From Helicobacter ibis (lineage in GTDB: Bacteria > Campylobacterota > Campylobacteria > Campylobacterales > Helicobacteraceae), in NCBI RefSeq assembly GCF_027859255.1, contig NZ_JAQHXR010000002.1, forward strand, positions 310,001 through 374,000: DNA of 64,000 bases, read 5' to 3'. Positions 1-9,208 of this stretch are shown piece by piece. The notes under the pieces are model-generated. The model had not been told where the DNA came from and did no database searches. It worked only from the letters and a program-made list of their open reading frames with translations. Position numbers and translations under genes: made by a program. The number at the start of each line of letters is the position of its first letter. The stretch's first letter is position 1.

Positions 1-1
1 A

Positions 2-994
2 GATTCACAAATACTATCAACAAACACATATAAAGAAAAACAAACAATACAAATCAAAATCACAAAATTTTTACCTTCATTTGTTAGATTTTTAATCTTT
101 TTATACAAATATGAAAATTACAAAAAACAAAACCCAAACAATATATACTTTAGCCTCGAGAGAGTGCTTAATTGCGATATTTATCGTGCTGGTGATGGTG
201 TGCATAAAGAATGGCTAGAGATAAAAAATGACAATTTTATTAAAAAAACAAAAAGCTACTTTAACCCAATGAATCTCATATACACAAACATAGAAAAAAG
301 GCTTTTTAAAAACGCAAAAATAATTATTGCAAACTCAAATATGATAAAAGATTCAATACATAAATACTACAAAATAAACACAGATAAAATAAAAGTAATC
401 CACAATGGCATAAACCTACCACAAAGCATAAATAAACAAGAAGCAAAAGAACAAATCATAAAAATGCTAAATATAAAAAATACAAACATCATACTTTTTG
501 TAGGTAGCGGATATGCTAGAAAAGGACTAAAAGAAGCACTCTTAATGCTAGATGGACTAAAGAGTGATTATTGTTTTATAGTAATAGGAAAGGAAAAGAA
601 ACTACAACTCTACAAAAATCTAGCCAAATCCCTAAAAATAGACAATAAAGTGCATTTTCTAGGGGCTAGAGATGATGCTTATTTATTTTACTTAGCTAGT
701 GATATTTTTCTCTTCCCAACAATATATGAACCATGTTCAAACGCAACACTAGAAGCTGCAAGCTATAAAAACGCGATAATCACAACCAAAACAAATGGTG
801 CAGGAGAAATATTTAATAAAGAATATATTTTGGATTCTTATAATGATATACAAAGTGGCTCTAACATGCTAGAGAGGCTACTACAAGATGAAACTCATCT
901 AAAAACAATCCAACAATCATGCTTTAATTCCGTGCAAAACTTGGATATGGACACTCATATAAACAAAACTTTAGAGGTAATTTTAAAAATATGA
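2..994 (+). CDS. Glycosyltransferase family 4 (WaaG/RfaG-like), 5' end outside window
   Basis: This probably transfers a sugar to the LPS/LOS core at the cytoplasmic face of the inner membrane. The reading frame is open from base 2, so the gene begins before the window. The GTG at 164 is an internal Val codon, because the residues just upstream (IYFSLERV) continue a typical WaaG-like stretch, FSLER...DIYRAGDGVH. The C-terminal half carries the GT4 signatures: a GSGYARKGL nucleotide-sugar loop and an E-x7-E element (EPCSNATLE). The stop overlaps the ATG of waaF (ATGA), so the two are translationally coupled. The GT4 family is clear; the sugar and acceptor cannot be read from sequence. Confidence 0.88.
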   Translation, partial: DSQILSTNTYKEKQTIQIKITKFLPSFVRFLIFLYKYENYKKQNPNNIYFSLERVLNCDIYRAGDGVHKEWLEIKNDNFIKKTKSYFNPMNLIYTNIEKRLFKNAKIIIANSNMIKDSIHKYYKINTDKIKVIHNGINLPQSINKQEAKEQIIKMLNIKNTNIILFVGSGYARKGLKEALLMLDGLKSDYCFIVIGKEKKLQLYKNLAKSLKIDNKVHFLGARDDAYLFYLASDIFLFPTIYEPCSNATLEAASYKNAIITTKTNGAGEIFNKEYILDSYNDIQSGSNMLERLLQDETHLKTIQQSCFNSVQNLDMDTHINKTLEVILKI

Positions 995-1977
995 ATATAC
1001 TAATACGGCTTCCAAACTGGCTAGGAGATGCGATAATGGCAACCTTTGCCATAGAATCCTTATATAAAACATATAAAGATTCAAACTTCTTTCTTGTTGG
1101 CTCTAAAGTCTCGATACAAATATTTAAAAACCACAAAAATACAACATTAATAGAAGATGATAGTAAAGATTCTAAATGCAGAATCCTAAAACTATATAAA
1201 ATTGCCAAAAGTATCCCAAGAAGCGATATTGCCATAACTTTTCAAAATAATTTTCTATCAGCATTATTTTTAAGCTTCAATAATGCAAAAATAAAAATAG
1301 GCTATAAAAATGAACTAAGACAATTCCTCCTGACACATGCAAAAATCAAGCAAAAAGGAATTCATGAGGTCTTTGTCTATTATGATCTAGTAAAAGATAT
1401 GGTAGAGAATATACAACCAAAACTATATTTACAAAACCCAAATAAACCTATAAACCTACCACTAGGAAAGTTAGCTGGTATAAATGCTGGTGCAGCCTTT
1501 GGCAGTGCGAAGCGATGGGAAGAATCTTATTTTGCAGAGGTTGCAAACTATCTTTTAGACAATAATTATAGTATCTTGCTCTTTGGCTCAAATAATGAAA
1601 TAAATATAGCAAATAATATAGAATCCATGTGCAAAGATAAAGTCCTAAACCTAGCAGGGCAAACAACGCTAGAAGAGCTAATAACATATATTTCAAAGCT
1701 AGATTTATTTATCACAAATGATAGTGGTCCTATGCACATTGCAGCTGCATTTAATATCCCAAGTGTTGCAATTTTTGGTCCTACAAATGATAGAGAGACT
1801 TCTCCATTTTCACAAAACTCGCACATAATCTCACTAAAAACACTAGGATATAAACTAGAATGCCAACCATGTAAAAAAAGAATCTGCCCATTAAAAGATT
1901 TAAACTATCACTCTTGCATGAGGGATTTAAAGCCAAAATTTATAATAGAAAAAATAAAATCAATCACAAAAACATAA
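991..1977 (+). CDS. waaF: ADP-heptose:LPS heptosyltransferase II
   Basis: WaaF adds the second heptose to the LPS inner core in the cytoplasm, using ADP-L-glycero-D-manno-heptose. The 328 residues begin with the GT9 opening ILIRLPNWLGDA. The C-terminal half has the heptosyltransferase signature TNDSGPMHIAAA followed by VAIFGPTN. A Cys-rich segment near the C-terminus (CQPCKKRICP) is also common in WaaF. Length is normal for the family. It overlaps the upstream glycosyltransferase by 4 nt, which supports a core-biosynthesis operon, and mqnD follows after 9 nt. Confidence 0.92.
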   Translation: MNILIRLPNWLGDAIMATFAIESLYKTYKDSNFFLVGSKVSIQIFKNHKNTTLIEDDSKDSKCRILKLYKIAKSIPRSDIAITFQNNFLSALFLSFNNAKIKIGYKNELRQFLLTHAKIKQKGIHEVFVYYDLVKDMVENIQPKLYLQNPNKPINLPLGKLAGINAGAAFGSAKRWEESYFAEVANYLLDNNYSILLFGSNNEINIANNIESMCKDKVLNLAGQTTLEELITYISKLDLFITNDSGPMHIAAAFNIPSVAIFGPTNDRETSPFSQNSHIISLKTLGYKLECQPCKKRICPLKDLNYHSCMRDLKPKFIIEKIKSITKT

Positions 1978-1986
1978 GGGTAAAAA

Positions 1987-2853
1987 GTGCTAAAAAGAAC
2001 AATAAAAGTGGGACATTCTCCTGATGCTGATGATATTTTTATGTATTATGCTATTAAATTTGGCTGGATAAGTAGTGAATTTGTTTTTGAAAATTACGCA
2101 TTTGATATACAAAAGCTAAACGAAATGGCACTAAAAAATGAACTAGATATATCAGCAATATCATTTGCCCTATATCCTCTAATAGCAAAAGAACAATGTC
2201 TGCTAAGAACTGGAGTTAGCTTTGGCGAAGGATATGGACCAAAGCTAATTAAAAAAAAGGGAACAAAACTAAAAGATAACTTCATAGTAGCACTAAGCGG
2301 GGCACACACGACAAATGCTCTAATATTCAAGACAAAATACAAAAATGCAAGAATAATATATAAAAACTTCCTAGATATAGAGAGTGCCGTCTTAAGCGGT
2401 GAGGCACATGCAGGAGTGTTAATACATGAATCTATTTTAGACTTTGATGATAGTTTAGAAGTTGAGTGTGAGATATGGGATATTTGGCAAGATTTAAACA
2501 AAAACAACTTACCTCTTCCGCTTGGTGGAATGTCAATTAGAAGATCAATTCCACTAAATAGTGCAATAAAATGCGAAGAAGCACTAACAAAAGCAGTCCA
2601 AATAGCAATAGATGGAAAAAAGATTCTATCAAAAATGCTACTAGATAGGAATCTTGTAAGAGTTGACGATAAAAAGTTGGAGCATTATTTGAATTTATAC
2701 GCAAACAATAATTCAATAACACTAAATAATATTCAACTAGATTCGATAAATACACTATTTAAAATTGGATATGACTTTGGATTTTACAATACACCATTAG
2801 ATGTGAACGATTGTTTAATACCGCTAGAATACAAAGAATTTAGAGAATCTTAA
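1987..2853 (+). CDS. mqnD: 1,4-dihydroxy-6-naphthoate synthase (futalosine menaquinone pathway)
   Basis: MqnD converts cyclic dehypoxanthinyl futalosine to 1,4-dihydroxy-6-naphthoate, giving the naphthoquinone ring of menaquinone by the route used in Campylobacterota. The 288-residue protein opens with GHSPDADDIFMYYA, the family N-terminal motif, and has the periplasmic-binding-protein-like fold typical of MqnA and MqnD. The start is GTG, 9 nt after waaF and preceded by AAGGG. The related enzyme MqnA is the main alternative, but the N-terminal motif favours MqnD. It converges on tonB with only 10 nt between them. Confidence 0.87.
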   Translation: MLKRTIKVGHSPDADDIFMYYAIKFGWISSEFVFENYAFDIQKLNEMALKNELDISAISFALYPLIAKEQCLLRTGVSFGEGYGPKLIKKKGTKLKDNFIVALSGAHTTNALIFKTKYKNARIIYKNFLDIESAVLSGEAHAGVLIHESILDFDDSLEVECEIWDIWQDLNKNNLPLPLGGMSIRRSIPLNSAIKCEEALTKAVQIAIDGKKILSKMLLDRNLVRVDDKKLEHYLNLYANNNSITLNNIQLDSINTLFKIGYDFGFYNTPLDVNDCLIPLEYKEFRES

Positions 2854-2863
2854 AACACAAAGG

Positions 2864-3667
2864 CTAATACAATCTATACATAACCCTTATTCTTATTTTT
2901 GTTTTGACCTTTGGATATGGGTAGTCTTTATAAGCAATCTGAATTGTGTGGATACTATTTTCATCAAGCATAGTATATCCACTATCTTTTAGTATCTTTA
3001 AATCACTAATATCACCATTTGGGTATAAATAAAACTCAACTACATTATATCCACTCTGCCCCATTCTACCCGCTACTTGAGGATATCGTAAATACCTCTG
3101 TGTAATCCTGCCTATACTACTTAAATTATCCTCTATAAACTTTCGCTCATCAAGGTTTAGAGAATATATTTCATCTCCATATAATTCTAAAACCTCTTTT
3201 TTAGTATTAGTTCCAAAGCTATAAATAGATGGGGATTCTCTATGTTGTGTTGGTTTTTGCACTTGTGCTAGACTTTTAGATAGCTCATTATTTGCTGGTT
3301 GTTTTTGTGCTTGTTTGATTTGTCTTTCTTGCTCTTTTTGTGGCTCTGATTGTTTTTTTATTTTAGAATCTTTTATAGCCTTTTTTTCTTGTTTTATCTC
3401 CTTTTTTTCTACTTCTTGTTTGCTATCTTGCTTTGCTAGTTTTTGTGGTTTTGGAGTATTTATATTATTTTCTACAAGCTGGTTTTTAGTTTGCTTAACT
3501 TCACTTGGAATGAATTTAAAATCCTTAATTGAGATTCTAGTTGTGCCATCTTTACTTCCTGCCTTAGGCGGTATATACAAAGTATCTCTAAACTGAACAA
3601 AAATAAGCAGAAATATAATAATGTGTAATAAGAGAGATAGAAAAAGCGATATTAAATTATTTTTCAT
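2864..3667 (-). CDS. tonB: TonB-like energy transducer
   Basis: TonB proteins span the inner membrane and pass proton-motive force from ExbBD to outer-membrane receptors for iron siderophores, haem or nickel. I chose the ATG at 3667 (267 residues). It overlaps the fliO stop by 11 nt, whereas a longer frame would start at a TTG at 3694. There is one N-terminal membrane segment (about residues 3-24). A long Lys/Gln/Glu-rich linker follows, with fewer prolines than classical TonB. The C-terminal TonB domain runs from about residue 170 (RYLRYPQVAGRMGQSG, ending in IRIRVMYRLY). H. pylori has a TonB-like gene next to fliO-fliN in the same order (recalled). Confidence 0.82.
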   Translation of the reverse strand: MKNNLISLFLSLLLHIIIFLLIFVQFRDTLYIPPKAGSKDGTTRISIKDFKFIPSEVKQTKNQLVENNINTPKPQKLAKQDSKQEVEKKEIKQEKKAIKDSKIKKQSEPQKEQERQIKQAQKQPANNELSKSLAQVQKPTQHRESPSIYSFGTNTKKEVLELYGDEIYSLNLDERKFIEDNLSSIGRITQRYLRYPQVAGRMGQSGYNVVEFYLYPNGDISDLKILKDSGYTMLDENSIHTIQIAYKDYPYPKVKTKIRIRVMYRLY

Positions 3668-4061
3668 TTTGTTGTTGTTGCAACATATCTCCAAAATGAC
3701 TCACATCATACTTATCTACAAGCAATGCACCATTTTGAGAAAATACAACCAAATATCTAGTATTGTTACTCTCAAAAATAACCAACTTGCTACCTATGCA
3801 AAGTTGCGTTGCAGATATTACCTTTACTTCTTCTTTATCCTGTGGCTTAAAGAATCTAAAAGAATTCTCATTATTTATCCTGCGTTTAATATATACCAAA
3901 AATACCAACAATCCAACTAACACTAAAATAACGCCAAAATACTGAAATAAATTTATGGATTCTAATGGTGATTTTGCCATTTCAAATGGAAATTCTTTTG
4001 TGCTATTACTCTCTCCAAACAATAAGCTACAAAATAGACAAAATAAAACAACAAGCTTCAT
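3657..4061 (-). CDS. fliO: FliO-like flagellar biosynthesis protein
   Basis: FliO helps assemble the FliPQR core of the flagellar type III export gate in the inner membrane. The 134-residue product has a signal-like N-terminus (about 1-16), a short periplasmic stretch, one membrane helix (about 39-61) followed by KRR, and a cytoplasmic domain. That domain has the FliO pattern of a basic segment then ATQLCIGSKLVIFE and YLVVFSQNGALLV. It overlaps fliN by 4 nt (ATGA) and tonB by 11 nt. FliO is poorly conserved, so the call rests on topology, domain pattern and its position after fliN. Confidence 0.72.
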   Translation of the reverse strand: MKLVVLFCLFCSLLFGESNSTKEFPFEMAKSPLESINLFQYFGVILVLVGLLVFLVYIKRRINNENSFRFFKPQDKEEVKVISATQLCIGSKLVIFESNNTRYLVVFSQNGALLVDKYDVSHFGDMLQQQQNEK

Positions 4062-4417
4062 ACAACGCTAATACTTTCTCTAGTTAGATAATAAATAATA
4101 GCATTTGAATCTAATATTTCATTAACACGAATTGCGAGATTCTTCTCATATACCATAACCTCACCTTTACCTATGATTCTACCATTAATAAAAATCTCTA
4201 CACTCTCACCAGCAGGCTTTTGTAAATCAATAATAGAGCCTTTTTCAAATTTCAAAATCTCATTTAATGGAATCTTGGCTGCACCTAATTCTGACTTAAA
4301 CACAACCTCCATATCCAAAAGACCACTATAATTATTCATAATACCTTCAAGGTATCTTGCTAAATCCTCTTGTCTTGGTGCTTGAATTCTAGCTAATGTA
4401 AATTCATCTGCTGGCAT
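4058..4417 (-). CDS. fliN: Flagellar motor switch protein FliN
   Basis: FliN forms the lower C-ring of the flagellar motor with FliM and FliG, and takes part in switching and export. The 119-residue protein ends in a SpoA domain: LLDMEVVFKSELG, a conserved helix ending in FEKGSIIDL, then VEIFINGRIIGKGEVMVYEKNLAIRV. Length matches ordinary FliN rather than the longer FliY, and the N-terminal tail is short. It lies 12 nt after the CheX-like gene and overlaps fliO by 4 nt. This places switch, CheX-like and export-gate genes in one transcript. Confidence 0.93.
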   Translation of the reverse strand: MPADEFTLARIQAPRQEDLARYLEGIMNNYSGLLDMEVVFKSELGAAKIPLNEILKFEKGSIIDLQKPAGESVEIFINGRIIGKGEVMVYEKNLAIRVNEILDSNAIIYYLTRESISVV

Positions 4418-4429
4418 TTTTATCCTTAT

Positions 4430-4843
4430 TTAGTTATGTATAAATAGCGAACACAAATTCCCTTCTAAATCAAACTGCAACGCAACATATCCATCATCTT
4501 TAAAATCACCAAAACCATAGGTATTTGGTGTTTTTATTTTAAAGTTTAGCCCTCTATGTATTGCTTGCACTTTTGCTAGACCAATTGTTAGATTTGCTAA
4601 CTCTTGCGAGAGATCAATTAACGCTAAATCATCAAAAGAATCTTCTCCCAACATACCCTCTCCAAAAGTCTCTAAAAATCCCTTTGAACTCACAAATGTA
4701 ATAGTATTTGTGCTACCATCTTCTAAAACTATATCTATACTTGAGAGATACCCCTCTAGCATCTTGCCCGAAACAAACTTCGGTGTCTTTCCTAGAGTAT
4801 CCTCAAAAGTCTGTATAAACGCGTCTTTAATAACCTGAATCAT
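4430..4843 (-). CDS. CheX-like chemotaxis/flagellar protein
   Basis: The 137-residue soluble protein resembles the CheX/CheC/FliY family, whose members dephosphorylate CheY-P. The key stretch is LSQELANLTIGLAKVQ near residues 93-108. It matches the catalytic E-x2-N pattern of CheX helices, followed by a Gly and an extended strand (NTYGFGD). There is no signal peptide or membrane helix. It sits between an OmpR-type two-component system and fliN. That supports a role near the switch complex, but the phosphatase activity is inferred from the motif only. It may instead be a structural adaptor. Confidence 0.6.
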   Translation of the reverse strand: MIQVIKDAFIQTFEDTLGKTPKFVSGKMLEGYLSSIDIVLEDGSTNTITFVSSKGFLETFGEGMLGEDSFDDLALIDLSQELANLTIGLAKVQAIHRGLNFKIKTPNTYGFGDFKDDGYVALQFDLEGNLCSLFIHN

Positions 4844-4882
4844 AATTTCCCCACAAAATTAATAAAAAGCCCTAAATTATAT

Positions 4883-6133
4883 CTAAAAAGCGTTCCAATT
4901 TAGCTTAAAAGTAGTGCCATTTCCCTTAATGCTATTACAGATTATTTTTATATTATATTTGTTGCAAATATCCATAACCAAAGATAGTCCAATTCCAAAT
5001 CCACCTTGATGACCATTTGCCCTATAATATCTCTCAAAGATTCTAGGTATCAACTCTTCATCAATCCCACAACCATTATCACTAATTTCTAAAGTATTAT
5101 TTGCTAGTTTTACACTAACATTCCCACCACTTGAGGTATATTTTAAAGCATTATCAAGCAAATTATCAATCACTCTTACTATGCCACTTTTATGTGCCTT
5201 TAGAAAACTTTGTGAAGCCTCTAAAGAAAGGTTTATATTTTTCTTTTCAAAAAATACCCTAAAATACTCCACTCTCTCTTTTATTAGAATCTCCATGTTT
5301 ATGTCTTCAAGATTCTTATCTTGCAAATGCGGAAAACTATAAAAAATCAAATCTTGATACATATTCTCAAGGCTCTTAGCAGCCGTCTTTATTCTCTCTA
5401 GCTTTATTAAATCTTGCTTATCTAGCTTATCTACTTTAATCCTTTCTACACTCATTAATATAGCACTAAGAGGCGTATTTAGTTCATGCGTTGAGTCTCT
5501 TATGAACTTATTTAATGTCTCTATTTTATCTCCAAGTGGTTTTAAGCTAAATTTAACCAACAAATACGCCACGAATCCTATCATCACAAGAGATACAAGA
5601 AATGAAACTAAAAGCACACTAAATAATTGTATAAACTCACTTTTTATTCCACCACTTACAACAACTATAAAAAAGTTGCCATTTTTATTTATACCATAGT
5701 GCATCTTTAAATATTCATTAAACCCTTTTTCGAATCTATGAGTTATCAAAAGTGCATTATCACCACTTATAACCAGCTTACTTCTACCTTTGTATAGCAC
5801 TAAATTTCCAGTATCTTTATAAATAAAGTCTTGAATCTTTTCTCTAGCTAAAAATGTATTATTATAAACAATCTTGCCGTCTTCTCTAATGATTGCAACT
5901 TTTATATTATTTTCTTTTGAAAACAAATCAATAATCTCTGTAAAGTTTTCATAATTATCATGTAAAGAACCCTCAAGCTCACGCAATACATCTCTCACTT
6001 CGAGTGTCCTACGCTCAAGTAAATCCATTTCTTGTTGTTCATAAAATATATAAAACACTAACAGCAAAAAAACAAAACTTGTCAAAGCATATAAAAGACT
6101 AATATTTAAAGCGACTTTCTTTACCTCATTCAT
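4883..6133 (-). CDS. Sensor histidine kinase (OmpR-type system partner)
   Basis: An inner-membrane sensor kinase of 416 residues. It has TM1 at about 9-31, a periplasmic sensor of about 135 residues, and TM2 at about 168-195. No clear HAMP domain is seen. The HisKA box is DSTHELNTPLSA with phospho-His near residue 216. The ATPase domain has the N box (NLLDNALKYT), G1 (DNGCGID) and G2 (GGFGIGLSL). The reading frame overlaps the upstream response regulator by 8 nt, so they form a cognate pair. The topology recalls Campylobacter CprS-type kinases, but the stimulus is unknown. Confidence 0.88.
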   Translation of the reverse strand: MNEVKKVALNISLLYALTSFVFLLLVFYIFYEQQEMDLLERRTLEVRDVLRELEGSLHDNYENFTEIIDLFSKENNIKVAIIREDGKIVYNNTFLAREKIQDFIYKDTGNLVLYKGRSKLVISGDNALLITHRFEKGFNEYLKMHYGINKNGNFFIVVVSGGIKSEFIQLFSVLLVSFLVSLVMIGFVAYLLVKFSLKPLGDKIETLNKFIRDSTHELNTPLSAILMSVERIKVDKLDKQDLIKLERIKTAAKSLENMYQDLIFYSFPHLQDKNLEDINMEILIKERVEYFRVFFEKKNINLSLEASQSFLKAHKSGIVRVIDNLLDNALKYTSSGGNVSVKLANNTLEISDNGCGIDEELIPRIFERYYRANGHQGGFGIGLSLVMDICNKYNIKIICNSIKGNGTTFKLNWNAF

Positions 6134-6782
6134 TGCTATAACAATACCCTTCGCCTCTATATGTAACTATTCTTTCTTTGCCAACTATTTGTCTTAGATT
6201 CTTAATATAAACCCTTAAGCTAAGCTCACTTGGCTCATCATCTCCCCAAAGCGTCTCATAGATATCATTTAGTGATACAAAATGTTGCTTATGTTGCAAA
6301 AGTAACTTTAAAAGCTCTCTCTCTTTTAGAGGCATTTTTTGTGCATTTCCATTTAGATACAAGATTCCATCTGACATATCAAAGCTATATCCATTATGGA
6401 AATCAACAACACAAGAACTATTTGTTCGCTTCAAAATACATTGAATCCTAAGCAACAATTCCTTAATCTCAAATGGTTTTTTTATATAATCATCACAACC
6501 GCTATTAAAGCCAACTTCCAAATCTTCAATACTTTGCAATGAAGTAATAAAAATTGCTGGCGTCATATCACCAGAATCTCTTATATATTTTAAAGCCTCA
6601 AAACCACTCATATTTGGCACCATAACATCAAGCAGCAAAACATCAAAATGATTTTCATAAATCATGCTAGTAGCCTCCAAGCCATCGCTACAACACGTAA
6701 CTTCATAGCCTTCTTCAACTAGAGATTCTGATATTATCTCTTGTAGTGCAATATCATCTTCTAAAAGCATTATTTTAGCCAT
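6126..6782 (-). CDS. OmpR/PhoB-family response regulator
   Basis: The 218-residue regulator has a receiver domain with the acidic pair near residues 9-10, phospho-acceptor Asp near 52 (LLLDVMVPN), and the conserved Lys in IKKPF. The C-terminal OmpR winged helix includes MPLKERELLKLL, the recognition helix LRVYIKNLRQIVG and the wing RGEGYCY. Its start overlaps the 3' end of the broken DUF1104-like gene by 13 nt, and its end overlaps the kinase gene by 8 nt. The promoter proposed at 7192-7197 would serve all three. Target genes cannot be read from the sequence. Confidence 0.9.
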   Translation of the reverse strand: MAKIMLLEDDIALQEIISESLVEEGYEVTCCSDGLEATSMIYENHFDVLLLDVMVPNMSGFEALKYIRDSGDMTPAIFITSLQSIEDLEVGFNSGCDDYIKKPFEIKELLLRIQCILKRTNSSCVVDFHNGYSFDMSDGILYLNGNAQKMPLKERELLKLLLQHKQHFVSLNDIYETLWGDDEPSELSLRVYIKNLRQIVGKERIVTYRGEGYCYSNE

Positions 6783-7159
6783 AACACACTACTTATCAAT
6801 CTTTGTCTATAATTAGAATTACAATTAATGTCTAAAGCACTAGCATGCTTGTAACCACCATAGCCAAACGATCCAGCCTCTCTTGCTTGAAGCCTATATG
6901 CTCTATATTCTTTCATAGTCATATTATCCATAGCTAATCTTTTATTTTTGCATATTTTTTCTCTAAACTCTCTAGCATCTTTCATTTTCATATTATTCAT
7001 TTTACTATGAACTGTAATTCTATAACCTTGCACTTCACTTGCTTTAATTTTTCATGCTATATTGATTAACTCTCTATCACTAATTTTAGAAAAATCATTA
7101 GCCAATACCACTGAAACCATAACTCCACTTATAAGCAGAATATTAAATAGCCTATTCAC
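6770..7159 (-). pseudogene. Secreted DUF1104-like small protein, interrupted by in-frame TGA
   Basis: Read from GTG at 7159, behind a strong AAGGAG (7166-7171), the frame encodes a signal peptide (MNRLFNILLISGVMVS...LA) and the mature start NDFSKISDRELINIA. A TGA at 7052-7054 then stops it after 35 codons. The same frame continues without another stop for 93 codons (KIKASEVQGYRITVH...AREFREKI...TMKEYRAYR) to 6770. Start, family pattern and continued frame suggest a nonsense mutation in a Helicobacter periplasmic DUF1104-type gene. The residue lost is probably Gly. A shorter product starting at GTG 7033 would lack export. It leads the operon of the following two-component system. Confidence 0.72.
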
Positions 7160-7191
7160 AACTTGCTCCTTATTCTAAATGTGATAAAAAT

Positions 7192-7197
7192 ATTATA
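7192..7197 (-). promoter_or_regulatory. Promoter -10 (TATAAT) for DUF1104-like gene and two-component operon
   Basis: A perfect TATAAT on the minus strand sits 33 nt upstream of the GTG of the DUF1104-like gene and 26 nt upstream of its AAGGAG. It lies in the short gap after the rpoN stop, in very AT-rich sequence. No convincing -35 is visible, as is usual for the vegetative sigma factor in Helicobacter. Confidence 0.5.
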
Positions 7198-7217
7198 AAT
7201 TAAATGTGAATTAAATG

Positions 7218-8489
7218 TTAATTTATAGAAATTTTATACAACTTCTTTCTCTCACTTGAACTAGCTATATTTAGCTGTGTGCGATATTTTGTAATTGTTC
7301 GTCGAACTATTTTTATATTAAATTTTTCTTCTATTAACTCCAAAATTTTATTATCACTTAGTGGTTTTTGCTTATTTTCATTCTTTACTAAATCAGCTAC
7401 AAATTCTTTTATTGCTGCATTTGAAGTATCCTCATCAATAGCAGTAGCAAAGAAATTTTTTAAAGGAAAGATTCCTCTATTACACTCTAGATATTTGTTT
7501 TGTATAGCTCTAGAAATTGTGCTTTGTGCATGCCCAAATTCTTCAGCTAAATCTCTTAATTTCATAGGCTTTATCTCTCCACCTTGAAAGAATTCATATT
7601 GATACTCAACAAGCATAAGCCCTATTTTATATAATGTAGCCTTCCTCATCTCTAATGCATCAACTAAATCCCTAGCTTCTTTGATTTTTGTTTTTATAAA
7701 TTCATCTTTAGTGGATTTTTTATCAGTGTTTATTTCTATGCTTGGATAATATTTATCATTAATTTGCACTTGAATACTACTAGAATCTTGTAAGACTAAA
7801 ATATCAGGTATTATTACATTTTCTTCTTCTAAATAATCAATAGCAGGTGGATTTTTAAAGCTTGATATAACTCTCATTGCATCTTTATATAGTGGCTCAT
7901 TTTTATATTTGCCATGCTTTTCTAAATCATCTAAAATCTCACAACACAAGTCATATATACCATCATCTACATCTAAATTATCAAGCTGAAAGTAAAATGA
8001 TTCAAGCAAATCTCTAGCTCCAATACCTGCTGGCTCTAAATATGCAAATCGCTTTCGTATTTTTTCTACTTCACTAATACTGCATTCTAAAGACTTTGCC
8101 AAACTCTCACAATCACCTTCAAAATATCCATACTCATCTAAATTTTCTATTATTGCTTTTGCTATTTCTTGTGATTTTTGTGTTGGGAATAATGGTGGCA
8201 CAATTTGTTCTAATAACACCTCCTCTAGCCCACTTTCTGCGATACAAAAATTCTCTAAAACATCACCATCAAACCCTCTATTACCCCTAGCTACCTCTCT
8301 TTTTCTTTTATGAGACGAGAAGTTTGTAGCTATATTTGATCTCACATCAAAATATGGATTATCTTTTGAAATAGAATCCAGTGTTTCTTCTAGCTCATTA
8401 ATACCACTTTGTAACAAAGGTAACCAACTCTTTAGCGTTGATGATAACTTTGTTTTTAATGAAGTGGTATTTTGAGTTTTTAGCTTCAT
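7218..8489 (-). CDS. rpoN: RNA polymerase sigma-54 factor
   Basis: RpoN directs transcription of middle flagellar genes from -24/-12 promoters with an FlgR-type activator. The 423-residue protein has an N-terminal activator-interacting region and a core-binding domain ([27 protein letters not shown]). It then has the helix-turn-helix [23 protein letters not shown], which is given here only as a position near residues 310-332. It ends with an RpoN box variant, RRTITKYR. Length is close to other Helicobacter RpoN. Its ATG overlaps the lptB stop by 4 nt. The gene is intact, consistent with the flagellar genes nearby. Confidence 0.94.
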   Translation of the reverse strand: MKLKTQNTTSLKTKLSSTLKSWLPLLQSGINELEETLDSISKDNPYFDVRSNIATNFSSHKRKREVARGNRGFDGDVLENFCIAESGLEEVLLEQIVPPLFPTQKSQEIAKAIIENLDEYGYFEGDCESLAKSLECSISEVEKIRKRFAYLEPAGIGARDLLESFYFQLDNLDVDDGIYDLCCEILDDLEKHGKYKNEPLYKDAMRVISSFKNPPAIDYLEEENVIIPDILVLQDSSSIQVQINDKYYPSIEINTDKKSTKDEFIKTKIKEARDLVDALEMRKATLYKIGLMLVEYQYEFFQGGEIKPMKLRDLAEEFGHAQSTISRAIQNKYLECNRGIFPLKNFFATAIDEDTSNAAIKEFVADLVKNENKQKPLSDNKILELIEEKFNIKIVRRTITKYRTQLNIASSSERKKLYKISIN

Positions 8490-9208
8490 ACTTTAAAATT
8501 CTCTCCCAAATAATGCTTCCTAACTAGATCATTATTGTATATTTCTTGCGAATATCCACTCGCTAGAAGCTCACCTTTATTTATAACATATGCTCTATCA
8601 CATACACTCAATGTCTCTCTTACATTATGGTCTGTAATTAGCACTCCAATATTAAAGCTTAGTAGCTTTTTAATAATATTTTGAATATCTATAACAGCGA
8701 TAGGATCAACCCCAGCAAAAGGCTCATCAAGCAATATAAACTTTGGCTTTTTAACTAGCACTCTTGCTATCTCAACCCTTCTTCGCTCCCCACCACTTAG
8801 ACTAACTCCCTTTCTATGACGTATAGGATTTATATTAAATTCTTCTAATAAATCATCTACAACTTTTATTCTATCTTTTTCTTTTTCTATGCACACTTCA
8901 GCAGCAAGAAGTAAATTATCCTCAACACTCAAATCCTTAAATACACTAGATTCCTGTGGCAAATATCCTATTCCAAGTCTTGCTCTTTTATGCAAACTAA
9001 GCTTTGTTATATCCTTATTATCAAAACAAACTTTCCCTTTTGTAGGAAACAAAAGACCACAAATAATATAAAAACTGGTTGTCTTCCCGGCACCATTTGG
9101 TCCAAGTAACCCTACAACTTCACCACTTTTTACCTCTAAAGATATATTTTGTATGATATTTGTCTTTTTGATTATTTTTGTTAGTTTCTTTGCTTCTAAT
9201 TTGTGCAT
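8486..9208 (-). CDS. lptB: LPS export ABC transporter ATPase
   Basis: LptB is the cytoplasmic ATPase that powers LPS extraction from the inner membrane through LptFG. The 240 residues contain Walker A (GPNGAGKTT), Q-loop (YLPQESSVF), signature ([13 protein letters not shown]), Walker B ([13 protein letters not shown]) and H-loop (ITDHNVRE). The phrases [13 protein letters not shown] and [13 protein letters not shown] are characteristic of LptB rather than of other ABC ATPases. It overlaps tsaE by 13 nt and rpoN by 4 nt, the linkage rpoN-lptB also seen in H. pylori and many proteobacteria. Confidence 0.94.
   Translation of the reverse strand: MHKLEAKKLTKIIKKTNIIQNISLEVKSGEVVGLLGPNGAGKTTSFYIICGLLFPTKGKVCFDNKDITKLSLHKRARLGIGYLPQESSVFKDLSVEDNLLLAAEVCIEKEKDRIKVVDDLLEEFNINPIRHRKGVSLSGGERRRVEIARVLVKKPKFILLDEPFAGVDPIAVIDIQNIIKKLLSFNIGVLITDHNVRETLSVCDRAYVINKGELLASGYSQEIYNNDLVRKHYLGENFKV

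Noticed and set aside
6770-7033. The 87-residue reading frame from GTG 7033 as an intact gene
   Set aside because: It has no Shine-Dalgarno or signal peptide. The upstream half in the same frame has both, so it is the 3' part of an interrupted gene.
7052-7054. TGA as a selenocysteine codon in the DUF1104-like gene
   Set aside because: No convincing SECIS-type hairpin was seen after it. The family is not redox, and the expected residue there is Gly.
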